From: Paramoeba atlantica
Lineage: Eukaryota > Discosea
Reading direction: 5' to 3'
NCBI GenBank assembly: GCA_977017575.1
Contig: CDRNVI010000094.1
Span: forward strand, 57,412-121,411
DNA length: 64,000 bases
How positions within the stretch are numbered: position 1 is the first letter of the stretch; each line of letters begins with the position of its first letter. Below are positions 30,509 through 41,406 of the stretch, piece after piece. The position numbers and the translations under genes are program-made. The notes beneath the pieces are model-generated. The model was not told the origin of the DNA. It searched no databases and saw only the letters and a program-made list of their open reading frames with translations.

Positions 30509-31010
30509 CTTTTTTTTTTTTTTTTGTAGGTCCATTGGGGGGGGTATACGAGTTGAAAACAAACAATCAAATTAGCAATTCTTTTTCTGTCCACAGATGT
30601 ACCTTTTTTCTCAGCCCAAAACTAGCAATTTAGTCTCCCCTAAGTATATACTACAAACAAGAAAAACAGTAAAAATTAAAACAAGCAATCCATGCCCAAT
30701 CCATTCGCGCGTTCCGGACCGGGTCTTTCGACCTCTCCACGGCCTGACTTGTGAACCCTTCCCTTGCTATACGGGAGGGCGCAGGCGCGGGCCTGTGTCG
30801 ACAGCGACACGGTCACGAAACAGGATGCTGGCCGACGGGGAGGAGATTCACTACCCGTGTACTACCTCACTTGGGGTACCTAGCCCTCGCGGGCTAGGCG
30901 TGAGTATAGACTCTGTCGACCCGACCAGCACCCGTCCTGGATACCATGGCGTCTTCGTGCTGAAATAGGACTGTCAGTCCGAATCCCTACCTATCTCACC
31001 TTGGGGTACC
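30509..31010 (-). other. Poly(T) and 3' UTR of B9
   Basis: T16 (30510-30525), then GTAGGTCCATTGGGG, again the proximal poly(A) site. Standard B 3' UTR with both hairpins, although the B9 protein is a clearly different subfamily. Confidence 0.75.
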
Positions 31011-32431
31011 TCACTCACGAAGGCGAGGCGTGAGAATAGGCACTGTAGGCTCGATCGCTCCTGCCGGTCCGCAGCTGGCACGATTTGGTGTGGTGTCAGA
31101 GGGTGCCTCGTTCAGTAAAGCGAGACTGGCATGGATATCCACGTCTGCCATGCGTCTTACAAGCATTCGTGCCTGAGACCGCATGAGCGTAACGTTCATG
31201 TCCTGGAGAAGAAAAAACATTGACGCTTGCTCGGACATATCACCCTTACATGCTGCGGCTCTTTTTCCCGCGATCTTCTTCAGCATATGGAGGGACGTCG
31301 GGCTCCATGATCCGTACGATTCCACTACCATGGCGGTGAAATCATGTCCGGCCTCTATAGCCTCTTGCCTTTGTCCACGCTTGTGGTTCGTTGCATATTT
31401 CTCTGCGAAGGCCCCTGCAGCTACCATGCCAGCAGAACGGACCAGGTCCGTATATTTCTGTTGCTGGACGTGGGTCACCGCAAAATCAAAGACAAGGCCT
31501 TTACCGAGCGTGTAGCTCGGAAGGAACACATCCCCTGGTCTTGTGAGTGCCCCCCCTGGACCTCTGTTGCCGAGGCTGTGCTCCCTTTTCGGAGACAAAT
31601 TGGCCTTTTGACAAACGTCAAAGAACTGGAGGGCCAAGGCATTATGCCTCGCAGAGATCCCGTAGTCGTGTTTACAGACCAATGCGTGGTCTCCTTGTGG
31701 TCCCATCGGAAGCGTGCAGCCTGAGACGGGACAGGGGTGTGTTTCTGGATATACTTTTTGTCCTAGCCACCAGGTGCACAGGGTGCGGAACTCCGTTTTA
31801 GTAAAGGCGTGCCCCTTTTCCCTGGAGGGCGTGACAAACAGCCAGTCACCTGCCCCTTTTCCAGATTGAGATATCCAACGTGCCCTCGTTTGAGGATCAG
31901 CTTTCTGATATGCATCGGTGTACTCGCGGGAAGAAATTGCACGGCTGAGCACCTTTTGGCGTGCGACTCGGTCGTTGGAAGATGAAAACTCGTGGTCGAG
32001 TTTCGTTTGTTCAAAGTAAGGGGTCGTCGTGTCTCCGGGTGGTGCTACGGGAAGATTCGCCGGGAGAGGTCGTTTTGATCCACGGAGACCCAGTACTTTT
32101 TTGAGGTGAGAGAGAGAGGAAGCGTGCTGAGGGGAAATTAGACCGGTTTTCTCTTCCAGGACGCTGGTGCCCGCTCGTGAATTGACGTCCAGTACTGCAT
32201 CAGCAAAATCTTTTGCGTCGAGGGAGTTCCAGTTGTCCTTATCCGCTGCGAAAGAGACTGAGGAAACGTACGCCGATGAGGCATGCATCGCTGAAGAGCG
32301 CAGCCCGAATCCACCGTAAGATTTTGGACGTTGTACTTGTGCGGCAGCATCTTCATTTAAAGGACATATAGAGCGTTCCGTGGTATGTAGTATTGCTGTG
32401 TCAAGTTCTTCGCATAACTCATGGACGGAAT
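31011..32431 (-). CDS. RLE-B copy B9: thumb and endonuclease, 5'-truncated
   Basis: Open minus frame from about 32431 (SVHELCEELDTAILHTTERS) without a true start. Blocks: KSYGGFGLRSSAMHASSAYV, WISQSGKGAGDWLFVTPSRE, FRTLCTWWLG, finger CPVSGCTLPM...HALVC, RHNALALQF, GNRGPGGALTRPGDVFLP, VFDFAVTHVQQ, FTAMVVESYGSWS, MNVTLMRSQARMLV, and a longer C-terminal tail than other B copies. RT is absent. It is truncated next to the leader of A10. Confidence 0.85.
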
Positions 32432-32466
32432 TCTATTGATGATTAAATTTTATTAAATTTTATTAA

Positions 32467-35400
32467 ATGGGCATGCTCACGCGTGCCATGGCGAAGAATA
32501 CGGGGGTAGCTCCCGTTGTTCAATCGCTTCCCCCCACGCGCCGCAAGAAGCTCCCAAAGGACCCGCCAGCGCCGCCCCCATCGCCGCCCTCACCGCCGCC
32601 CCCATCGCCGCCCTCACCGCCGCCCCCATCGCCGCCCTCACCGCCGCCCCCATCGCCGCCACCATCGCCCCTGCCATCGCCACCACCACCTCCGCAACAG
32701 TTGCCATTTGCGCCCCACGTGCAATCTCCTTCGCACCCTTCACCTCCACGATGTGGACCGACTTCGCCTCCGTCGGGTGGGCTGTCCTCGTCTCCACCCG
32801 CCCCGCGTCCCAGCATGCACGCATTCTCGCGTAAAGCGCGAACGAGATCTCTGCAGATGTCCTCGGCCGATTCCGAAGCGCCGAAATCGCTATCACCACC
32901 CCGTCTACCATCACTATCGTCACCTCCGCCTTTACCGCCGCCACATTCGTTGTCCCCCCCTCCCATGCCGAAGTCACTATCGGAACCATCGCCATCACAA
33001 AAACAAACACTGCCAAGGGATGCCACCAAGCAAAGCGAGCCCGCTTGCACGGTTAGAATTAAAAACGCAATTCTTTCCTCCAGCTTTTTCAACCGACTAG
33101 CGAAACATTCCAAAGCACATCAAACAAACGTCAACAAGGAATCAAGACATGGAAGTCCAACGATTCGCCACCCAGAGGGCAGAATCAATTTGAAAACTAT
33201 CTCAGCAAGGTCAACAACATTCTCGAGTTGCAGCAAGGAATCGACTTATGCGCAAACAGCCACTCCTCCTCCGAAAGATCCTGGCAATACTGACGAGCTT
33301 GCGCTCCGTCCCCTGAATCCCACTGCCCACCTAATGGGTGATTTTCGTAGAAAGCTCAAAGAGCAACAGACACCCGAAGAACAACAGAGCCGCGGTGCAC
33401 CGAGTCAAACATCCATTAACGAATCGCCAGACGTGGGAATTCTTCAAGGGCCAGTAGAAAATTTGGAGTATCCCGATGACCAGCTTCTGACGCCCTTTGC
33501 GAATGCCAGTCGTCCGCCGGAACTGCACCACGAATCCAATCAAATGAATCCGAATCCAAGCGACCGCGAAGCTCCCGAGACGCCAAGCGTTGAAGTTGTC
33601 TTTCATGAATGTGACTCAACTCCGCATGAGAATCGCGACGATCTGTTGCCTCCGAATCCAATTGACATCAACCAAGAGCTTTTCGCAGCGAATGAACAGG
33701 AGCACCCGTTTTGTTCCATAAACCCCACCGTACAGTTCCCTATGACGCATGAAGACATATCTGCTTGCATCAAACATGCGAAAGCGGGTGACAAGTGTAC
33801 AGTTGCTTGGACGTTCGATTGCCAAGGAACCATTAACGTCTCGAGAGGAGCAGTCACAACGGTCAATCGCAGAGGGGGAAAAACGAAAATCTCAGTGGAC
33901 TACAAGGGGGTTCGGGGCCACCAAGCGAGCCTTGATTTCAAGGGATTTCTTCCCCCTCAATCGAATGTTCGGGTCTACAGAATAAGATGGGACGCAGAAC
34001 GTCCGCACACTCAACAAAGCCAGCCACAGAATGAAAGCAACATTGCCACAAAACATACAGAGGATGATCTTGATCAAATGCCCATGCCAACTCTTCGGAC
34101 CATAAGCTCTGAATTTGCTCCCTGCGTAGTCGCAGTCTACAGAGACATCATGCGATCATACGCCGATTGCTCGTGCTCAAAGAGAAATGAAATTTGGAAC
34201 CAGGTTCTATCCGCAATGAAATTTTCGCTTGCTTCCGTTCGTGCTGCAACAAACCGTCGCCGACGCAAACGTCGCCCAATAAGCTACGACCGAGAGGCCG
34301 AAACAGAAAATCAGCCTTCTAAGTCGGATTTAGCGGACAAACGGGCTACTCGAAAAGCAACGCGCCTGGTTCTGGAGGGTTGCGTCTCCAAGGCTACCAA
34401 AGTTCTTGATCAAGAGGTTCGTCCCCAAGAATTAACGGATGAAGAGGTTTTTGCCAAGTTACAAGACCTTCATCCGCGAAAGCACCATGCCCTTTGCCTA
34501 CCAAATGATGCACCTGAAATAGCAATAATATCAACAGAGGAGCTTCGCGCGGCAGGGAGAAGGCTGGTCAAGGGATCGGCGCCGGGACCGACGGGCACCA
34601 CGGATGGCATTGTTCGGTTGCTCCTCGACGACGAAGTCTGCTGCGTTGCGATGTGCTACATGTTCTCTGACCTCATCAATGGATTCCTGTCTGTGCAAGT
34701 TATGAATCGCTTGAAAAGAGCGCGTCTAATTGCCATCCCGAAACAAGGTGGGGGAGTGCGTCCCATCTCGGTAGGAGAAGTATTCTTGAAGTTAGCCGAC
34801 CTCTTGCTTGTGATGCGACATGAACATACCCTGGAAAAGCTTTTCGCGCCGTTGCAGTTCGGGGTCTCGGTGAAGTCCGGTTGCGAGAAGGTCGTGCATC
34901 GTCTCCATGACCACTTTCTGGCAGGAAACGCAATACTCTCTATCGACCTGGCCAACGCCTTCAATTCACCGCCGCGAAGCGAAATAGCGAAAGCAGTTTT
35001 CGGTTTACACACCTTGCGCCCTTTTCACCGCCTTTTCCACGCGGAATACTCCGAAGCGTCTGAGCTACTCTTCTACGGAAGGGATGGCCATTATCATGGC
35101 TCTGTCGAAAGTACGGCGGGTGTACGCCAAGGATCCCCCCTCTCGACATTGTTCTTCTGCGCATTTCTTCAACCTATACTAGAAACAATCGCCTCCGAGT
35201 TTCCAGACGTAAAACTATTTGCTTATGTGGATGACATCAATTTGGCCTCAGAAAATACGAATTCCATTGTGAAGGCCTTCGAGAGACTACACACGCTACT
35301 TACTGAAAAGCAGGTAAAAATGGCGAAACAAAAGTGTGTGTGGTTTGGTGGTCTAAACATGATACCGGTGCCTGACAAACTGAAGTCCGAAGGAGTCATA

Positions 35401-35652
35401 ACTGCATCTAAAACAACCAAAACGCTCGGGGCATACATTGGCGATTCTTCCGCAGTAAGCCTGCAATTACAAGACAAGCTCAAAAAACATTCTACGTGTT
35501 TCAGAAGGCTGGAAACAATGGGGCTGAATAATATATCACTCTTACTGTTATCTAAAAGCATCAATGTACGACATAAATTCCATCTTCGTGTGCACACGCC
35601 AGACGCGACAGAAGCGCTATGTAAGCAATTTGACGAGAAAGTTGAAGCACTT
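32467..35652 (+). CDS. RLE-A copy A10: full N-terminus, Tudor-like domain and RT
   Basis: ATG at 32467 follows an AT-rich leader with repeated AAATTTTATT. The N-terminal 340 residues are low complexity: a basic start, then a Pro/Ser block (repeats of SPPPP from GCC/CCG-rich DNA), Ser-rich and charged stretches. STYAQTATPPPKDP...RPLNPTAH is shared with A13. Tudor-like domain from about residue 440 (CTVAWTFDCQ...TKISVDYKGV...FLPPQSNVRVYRIRW). RT: GSAPGPTGTTDGI, SIDLANAFNSPPR (motif A), GVRQGSPLSTLFFC, FAYVDDINLAS near residue 920. A small indel near 35650 shifts the frame into the next feature; the frame itself closes at 35703. The only A copy here with a complete long N-terminus. Confidence 0.85.
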
Positions 35653-36680
35653 GGCTTGGAAAGCTATCCGAAAAACATTTATCATGGTGTCGCCTTCCGG
35701 TGAAACAGGGGGGTCTAGGGCTTGTTTCGTCCAACGAAATACGGACATCATCCTACAACGCTTCAAAACGCGTCTCTCTAGAGCATCTGAAAACCAATTC
35801 AGCTCGGGTGACGGGTGTGGAAGTGTGCAAGGTTGGTGAGGCAAGCGCATCTATAGAAGTGACGGAGGCCGTGGCTAACCAGCGCGCGCACAAAGAGTTG
35901 TTGAAAGACAAGGACCTCTCACCACTAGTTCAAGTCTGCAGCGAAAAGGGCAATAATGACTGGCTCCAAGCGAAGTCAAGATACATCCCATCCCAACAGT
36001 TCACGTTGATGATTATGTCTCGTCTAGGGTTGGCTCACAGCGAGATGCCCAATACAATACTGTGCCCCGGATGCAAAATGATACTCGAAGCGAAAAATGC
36101 GTTACCACACTTCCTGGGATGTGTGAAATGTTTCGGCTCAAATGCTACTACACGGCACAATGCCTTAGTTCGACACATATACGATCTGTGCCTGAAAGCT
36201 GGTCTTCCGTGCGAGCGAGAGCCTCGGCAGTTCTCGACATTTCGTTGTGTGAAGTGTGCAGAAACGGTGGCTGATGGCCAAAAACTACATCATCAGAGGA
36301 AATGTGGCACACATTCGTTTCACCGCAGTGGACCTGACTTAGTTGTGTTCTGGGCGACGGGCGAAGTTTATTACGATCTCACAGTAGTCAACGAACTTGC
36401 GAAATCACACTTGGGAAAAAAAGCGAGTCACCTATTACAAGAGGCTCAAAAAAAGAAAGTCGCAACATATGTGGACTCCAATTTAATTCCGCGCGAGCAA
36501 TTCGTATGCCTACCGCTTTTGACAGGTGGTGCCATGAACAAGAGCACTATAAATTTCCTCCATAGCCTCGCGGATGCAAACGGATTCGAACGCCGTCATA
36601 TTCTTGAGGACTTCAAGTTGCTTCTTCAAGAATTGAACGGAGCTCTCCTGGCTTCGCAACTGCGAAAGACAATGCAATAA
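35653..36680 (+). CDS. RLE-A copy A10, continuation: thumb, CCHC and endonuclease
   Basis: Same element in the shifted frame: TWLGKLSEKHLSWCRLPVKQ, GGLGLVSSNEIRTSSYNASK, finger CPGCKMIL...HFLGC, RHNALVRHIYDLCLKAGLPC, RSGPDLVVFW...YYDLTVVNE (family HE is NE here), LLLQELNGALLASQLR. One frameshift apart from A10's first part, the element is full length at about 4.2 kb. The Asp pair of the endonuclease is present. Confidence 0.85.
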
Positions 36681-36703
36681 AACAGGTCATCTCATATTAC
36701 AAG

Positions 36704-37684
36704 ATGTTATTATTACAAGATTTTATCATTACTAAGATCACTATTGATGAGCATATCAAAACCATTGAAGCTCCGGTAGAATCAGAGGAAAAACGAAAAG
36801 CTAACAAGAACTCAGGGTCGCAGGCAGCGCGCACCAGCATGAAAAAAATGATGAAAAGTGAACATGAAAAAGTAGCCGCAGAGCTGAGCGGGAATCCTCG
36901 ATTCGGGAACATCATGAAAAGATCGCAAGAGTCAAATTACCATCTATTCTCGACCAGCAACTATGTGAATCCTTACCTATTTAAACAAACCCTCACGATG
37001 CGTCTAGCGATAAGACTGGAGAATGCCCCAGAAACCGTTTCGTGCCCAGGATGTGGAACCATTGAATCACCGAGCAATATTATTCCACATGTGGCCGGCT
37101 GTTCGCGATGTGCAGGAATGAATAGCACAAGGAAACACTCACACATCGTACGGTATTTATCTAACTTGTGTGCCAAAGCAGGGCTGCCATGCGCCATTGA
37201 GCCTCGTCTTTATTCATCCTTTTTCTGTACAAAGTGCAAATGTTCAATCTCACCCGAAGCCGCAGAAAGACACCCATGTCGCTCTAGAAGAATTAGATCA
37301 GACCCGGATCTAGCAATAATGTGGCCTGACGTAGGGGAAGTTCTATACGACGTGACAGTGGTCCATACATGTTGCAGTGGATATCGTAAACAAAGCAGCA
37401 GAGCTCTTTTACAAAGTGCAGTGGAACGAAAACATCGGAAATATATAGTGGAAAAAGGTCTGGAACCAGAATATTTTCGATGTATAGCGGTAACAGACTG
37501 TGGGTTAATGCATGAAGAAACGAAGAACCTAATCAAAACCCTGGCGAAAAGGGCTGAGCTTGATTTCCAAAACACGCGAGGTTCCTTTCAACTAGAAATC
37601 GAGAAATTTGCAGCTTACACTGTCGTATCACAATTACGACAATACATCTCAGCAGAACAATGGCTAGGAGGCCTCAGCCATTGA
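36704..37684 (+). CDS. A11: divergent RLE-A endonuclease frame, no RT
   Basis: Intact 326-residue frame, 24 nt after the A10 stop. It shows the A-type C-terminus in a distant form: CPGCGTIES...HVAGCSRCAGMNSTRKHSH, IVRYLSNLCAKAGLPCAIEPR, SDPDLAIMWPDVGEVLYDVTVVH (Asp pair; Pro-Asp kept), and KHRKYIVEKGL. The usual RSGPD is RSDPD and HELAPSN is HTCCSGY. The first 60 residues are Lys/Glu-rich and do not match other copies closely. It may be a 5'-truncated copy of another subfamily or an endonuclease gene freed from its RT. The open frame despite divergence is notable. Confidence 0.7.
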   Translation: MLLLQDFIITKITIDEHIKTIEAPVESEEKRKANKNSGSQAARTSMKKMMKSEHEKVAAELSGNPRFGNIMKRSQESNYHLFSTSNYVNPYLFKQTLTMRLAIRLENAPETVSCPGCGTIESPSNIIPHVAGCSRCAGMNSTRKHSHIVRYLSNLCAKAGLPCAIEPRLYSSFFCTKCKCSISPEAAERHPCRSRRIRSDPDLAIMWPDVGEVLYDVTVVHTCCSGYRKQSSRALLQSAVERKHRKYIVEKGLEPEYFRCIAVTDCGLMHEETKNLIKTLAKRAELDFQNTRGSFQLEIEKFAAYTVVSQLRQYISAEQWLGGLSH

Positions 37685-37854
37685 AAAATAAAGTTCGCAA
37701 AAAGAACCCTTGTCAAGACCGCTTATTTTCCTCTGCGTAAAGTGGCAACTAAAAGAACATAGGAGGCCTCAGCCATTGAAAAATAAAGTTCGCAAAAAGA
37801 ACCCGTGTCAAGATCGCTTATTTTCTCTGCGTAAAGTTGCAACTAAAAGAACAT
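37666..37854 (+). repeat. 95-bp tandem duplication across the A11 stop codon
   Basis: AGGAGGCCTCAGCCATTG...ACTAAAAGAACAT occurs at 37666-37760 and again at 37761-37854 with a few differences. The first copy contains the last A11 codons and stop, so the 3' end of the element is duplicated. Confidence 0.8.
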
Positions 37855-38229
37855 ACCGCAAAATAATAATGGTGAGAGATTCGTTTTATGCAATATACAT
37901 ATGGTATATATATATGCGCAAGTCCACGTCAATTCCAACAACAACAACAACGCCTAAAGTCCAAAACAATCATGCGGTAAATTATTCCCTAAAAATCTGT
38001 GAATAATACCTCAAAAAAAAAGCAACGAGCAAACAAACTACAACCTAAAACCGGATGGATTAGATGATCTTTGTTTTTATTAAGACCTTTGTTTTTATTA
38101 AGACCTGTGTTTTAATAGTTTACGAGATGAAATTTAGGCGAGGGCTATTTACATCTAGGAACGTTATCTAACAATACAGAATTATTTTGTTTATTTATAT
38201 TGATTGTGTAAAAAAAAAAAAAAAAAAAA
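37855..38229 (+). other. AT-rich spacer ending in poly(A)
   Basis: No gene. Holds an (AAC)n tract near 37938, a TATA-rich stretch, a duplicated TTTGTTTTTATTAAGACC near 38068-38104, and A20 at 38210-38229. The poly(A) may be the tail of A11 or of a separate small insertion. Confidence 0.4.
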
Positions 38230-38694
38230 TCCGGATATTCTTATGAAATGGATATTCTTCTTATGAAAGTGTATCAGCACAAAAGGCGTTGCAGGACGCC
38301 ATCGCTCGGAAACATGCGAAATATGTAAAATCAACTATGTTGCGAAATGATCAATTTCAATGCCTCCCTATATTGTCCTGCGGGGCTCTCCACAATAACA
38401 CAAAATCTCTACTACAGCTCCTGGCAGAAAAGGTCTACCGCGAACCCAAGGCGATTCTGAATGATTTTGTGCTTCTTCAACAGGAATTGAATGGAGCGAT
38501 AGTCCAGGCGCAATTGCGTAGCTACTTACCGGATCCGAAAGATGAGTATGCTTATTAGAGTCGAGTCCGAGTCTGGACTTATTTGGTGGATAAGGTAGAG
38601 AATAGGAATAGGATAAGGTTACTACCTTAATAAGACCTACTACCTTAAATAGGAAGAAGTGGAAAAGGTAGGAGGATAAATTAAGAAAAAAAAA
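38230..38694 (+). pseudogene. RLE-A copy A12: endonuclease C-terminal end with 3' UTR
   Basis: Plus frame through SAQKALQDAIARKHAKYVKS, FQCLPILSCGALHNNTKSLL, LNDFVLLQQELNGAIVQAQLR to a stop at 38558. The endonuclease Asp pair is already lost, so this is a strongly 5'-truncated copy. The 3' UTR to 38683 has ACTACCTTAAT repeats and ends in A10 (38685-38694). It lies directly after a poly(A), like the B trains. Confidence 0.8.
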
Positions 38695-38961
38695 ATTATC
38701 GAATGTCCAAAAAAAAAAGAAATGTCCACGCCACTGTGCATTTGGTTCCTTTTTTTATTGAAGAACAAGACTTCTGTATGCGCTCGAAAGGAATGGGGAA
38801 TTCGGTGTCTGGTTTTATCGATTTTATGATGCCACCGATGTGGTTGTCTTGTTCCGGATTTCCTTCGCTATAAAGTATGCTGATGACTTGATTTGTTGTT
38901 TCGGTTGGTTTGTCTTTTTCTTGTGTGTCTGAACGTGATGCAGTCGTAGAACTCGGTGTTA
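38695..38961 (-). pseudogene. RLE-A copy A13, downstream part (cut by Y1)
   Basis: Minus frame TEFPIPFERIQKSCSSIKKG then KCTVAWTF matches the start of the Tudor-like domain of A10 (FPMTHEDIS...KCTVAWTFDC). It is preceded by a Ser/Thr/Lys-rich stretch. The rest of the element is lost at the A12 poly(A). An 11-nt A-rich insertion with an 8-bp duplication lies at 38702-38728; without it the reading is WTFD, as in the family. Confidence 0.7.
38702..38728. repeat. Second A-tract insertion with 8-bp duplication
   Basis: AATGTCCA at 38702-38709 and 38721-38728 flank AAAAAAAAAGA. The A13 reading fits the family if the insert is ignored, so the insertion is later than A13. Confidence 0.65.
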
Positions 38962-39154
38962 TTAGAGTTTACGGAAAGAATTGCTTGAATAAAATATTTA
39001 TTCTTTGACCGTGGCCCTACGGGGCACATATACATATATGTACCTGATTTTGCCCCCTCCGGGGGGAACCATGTAATTATAATTTTAGCATACTATACTA
39101 TACATTATTTTACTCTAGTGACTTATAACCTTTTTCCACTCGCAAAAGGAAAGT
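38962..39154 (+). repeat. Y1 left-A repeat
   Basis: Begins TTAGAGTTTACGGAAAG and ends just before the Gag ATG. Contains the hairpin-like GGCCCTACGGGGC. Same as 43544-43736. Confidence 0.85.
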
Positions 39155-39157
39155 GCG

Positions 39158-40273
39158 ATGACACAACTCGAACTTCACTCTACCCGAAATTTACGGTCAT
39201 CGCGCAGTTCGTCTCCTGCAGTGCAACGGCCCGAGCCTACCGAGCCGTTGTCGCAGCAGGAGCTGAGTTTGGTGTGCACTGTTGCCCGAGAAAAACTGTT
39301 GAGTATGGTGGCGGTCAATGTTAGGGCCAAATTTCGACGCAAGGACTCTTCTTCTGAGGCAATGCAAGTTGTGCAAGGTAAGATTCGAAAAGAAGGGATT
39401 GAATTATGGGGTGTCTGGGATAATGAACCCTCAAAAGAGTATCCATTTCCGCACGCCGACTTGTACTATTACGACATTTCGATCATAGATGATCCTCCGG
39501 CGACTACGGGGCTAGAACAAGGGTCGACCGCCAATGGATTACGTACTAGTCAGAATTTCCCGGATGGTGGGGGGACAAACGAGGCTATTGTTAATGCTGA
39601 TACTGTGGAAACTGGAATTCCTTTCGGACCGAGTGCCAATTTGGACCCTAACGGCCTGGATCCTTACGAGCCGATTACGTTCACCCCATGGATTAACGCC
39701 TTTGATGACGGGGGATTTCGCGTACGGGATTTGATGCGAGAACTGCGAGAAGCACCAGAATTTGGACTTCGGGTGAACCAGTTTTTCACCGACCGGACTT
39801 TTCTGAAGCAACAAGAACGATTTTTTGAAAATGTTTTTTGCAAGTGGATTCTTTTTGCGCGGATGACTCAAGGTTGGGATCAGGGAGTTTACTTGGAAAT
39901 GGGAAAAGCAATCATTCAGACGATGCGCGATGCATATTGGCGAGCCCGGCGCATTGACGTGGATCTCGTGCATCAAAAATTGCAAAAAGACGTCCGTCCG
40001 AATGATAAGTTCTACCATCTTGTCAGTGAGCAATTAGTTGATCGCCAGAAGCAGTATGCCCGCCAAGTGGGATTTTCCGGATCAGGGGTCTTCCACTCAA
40101 AGGCAAGTTTTCAAGGAAATGCGCGCCAGAATTTTGTGCCTCAACAGCGAGCTCCTTTATTGTGTTATGGTTGTCGTTCCCCTGACCACATGTGGAGAAA
40201 TTGTCCTAAACGGTTTCAGCAGGGTTTTCGTTCGAGGGTGGCTGGCCCTGCACAAGGCAGCAAGAACTTCTGA
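39158..40273 (+). CDS. gag: Y1 Gag-like protein with zinc knuckle
   Basis: Open frame of 371 residues starting right after the left-A repeat. The middle part (FRVRDLMRELREAPEFGLRV...) is alpha-helical in character and shared with the Y2 Gag (LRVRDLIRDLRTAPEFGLLL). The C-terminus has a CX2CX4HX4C zinc knuckle (CYGCRSPDHMWRNC) followed by a basic tail. Gag of this class binds element RNA. The assignment rests on position, the knuckle and the match to Y2. Confidence 0.75.
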   Translation: MTQLELHSTRNLRSSRSSSPAVQRPEPTEPLSQQELSLVCTVAREKLLSMVAVNVRAKFRRKDSSSEAMQVVQGKIRKEGIELWGVWDNEPSKEYPFPHADLYYYDISIIDDPPATTGLEQGSTANGLRTSQNFPDGGGTNEAIVNADTVETGIPFGPSANLDPNGLDPYEPITFTPWINAFDDGGFRVRDLMRELREAPEFGLRVNQFFTDRTFLKQQERFFENVFCKWILFARMTQGWDQGVYLEMGKAIIQTMRDAYWRARRIDVDLVHQKLQKDVRPNDKFYHLVSEQLVDRQKQYARQVGFSGSGVFHSKASFQGNARQNFVPQQRAPLLCYGCRSPDHMWRNCPKRFQQGFRSRVAGPAQGSKNF

Positions 40274-40339
40274 AACGTTCCCACCCGAACGGCCAGTACT
40301 ACAATAAATACCAACCGAAACCACAAACCTTTTACGCAA

Positions 40340-41406
40340 GTGAACAGTACAGTAACAGTTTTCAAAAGAAAAAGGATACAATTTATGCAAGTGACGAAGA
40401 AACGAAGGATGGAGAAGAATCACGTGGGTGTAGTGAGTGCAAAGAACTCAAGAGCAAGATATCTCAGATCTGGGACTTTATACGGCGGGACGCTAAGTTT
40501 GGAGCAGAAGGTGCCGGAAAGGCAGAAATTGATGAAGCTATTGCTGGGTGTGACAATAATGAGTCCCGAAATAAGGATGGCTCTCGATGCAATGGGGGCA
40601 ATGTGGAGCGTTTCGACGTGGCGGGCACGGGCACGAATATGGGAGCGCCTGTCAGCCTTTTGCACGGGAAGGGGGATACGGATAACGGCGTTACACGCCG
40701 TGACTTTTCTTGCCAGTTTGCAGATAAGAATACAGGCGAAACTAACTTACGCCCGAACCCTCGCCTCGATATTAAACCTTGCAGGGGAAAATACGAACCC
40801 GTTAAAATTCTACGTAAAATCTCTAATGGCGGAAGGAGCGACGGAACCATGCCGTCAAATGGAACCCCTGACGCAGCAGCACATTCAGAAATTGTGGAAC
40901 CACATGGCATCCCGCGAAAACATACGCTGCTGCTGTGCTGGAAGGGGGCAAGCCGTTGGTCCGAAACGGCAGCGTTGACCAGAGAACGGTTTTACGAAGT
41001 CGCGTCCAACAGAATTGTAATTTGGTGGGGAAGGCATACGAAGACGTCCCGCCTAAACCCATATCGCCCATCCATGTATACCGTCATCGAGGGACCGGGC
41101 ACGGAGGAGCTCGCAAGGTATGTAGCGCAACTAAAGCCTCTCCAACCGATGTCATGGGCTACAACTTCACAAGTGGATGTCGAGATAAGGAAAATTCTCG
41201 GATTGGGTTTCGGGTCACATTCGGCAAAGCGCGGGGCGATCACTCTTCTTCTCGCGGAGGTGGCAAACGGCAATCTAAATTTGGAGGAGGTCCAGCATCT
41301 TGCAAAACATCAGAGCCTGGAATCTCTTCTGCGGTACAATGCCGATCCAGTGACGACTGCACTGGCACTGGGAACGCACAAAGCAACGCGCAAGTTGACC
41401 ATCTGA
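40340..41406 (+). pseudogene. Y1 tyrosine recombinase region
   Basis: Two overlapping frames contain the helical N-terminal domain and the catalytic domain of a tyrosine recombinase: ASRWSETAAL (first Arg), FGSHSAKRGAITLL (His and Arg box) and HQSLESLLRY (Tyr). The region seems to have about one break. Its end overlaps the start of the RT frame, as known in DIRS elements. The enzyme would integrate a circular DNA copy without duplicating the target. Confidence 0.75.

Noticed and set aside
32477-33113. Antisense and alternate frames rich in Gly, Ala or His/Arg across the A10 proline block
   Set aside because: Shadows of the GCC/CCG-rich Pro-Ser coding repeat; no independent start, motif or conservation.
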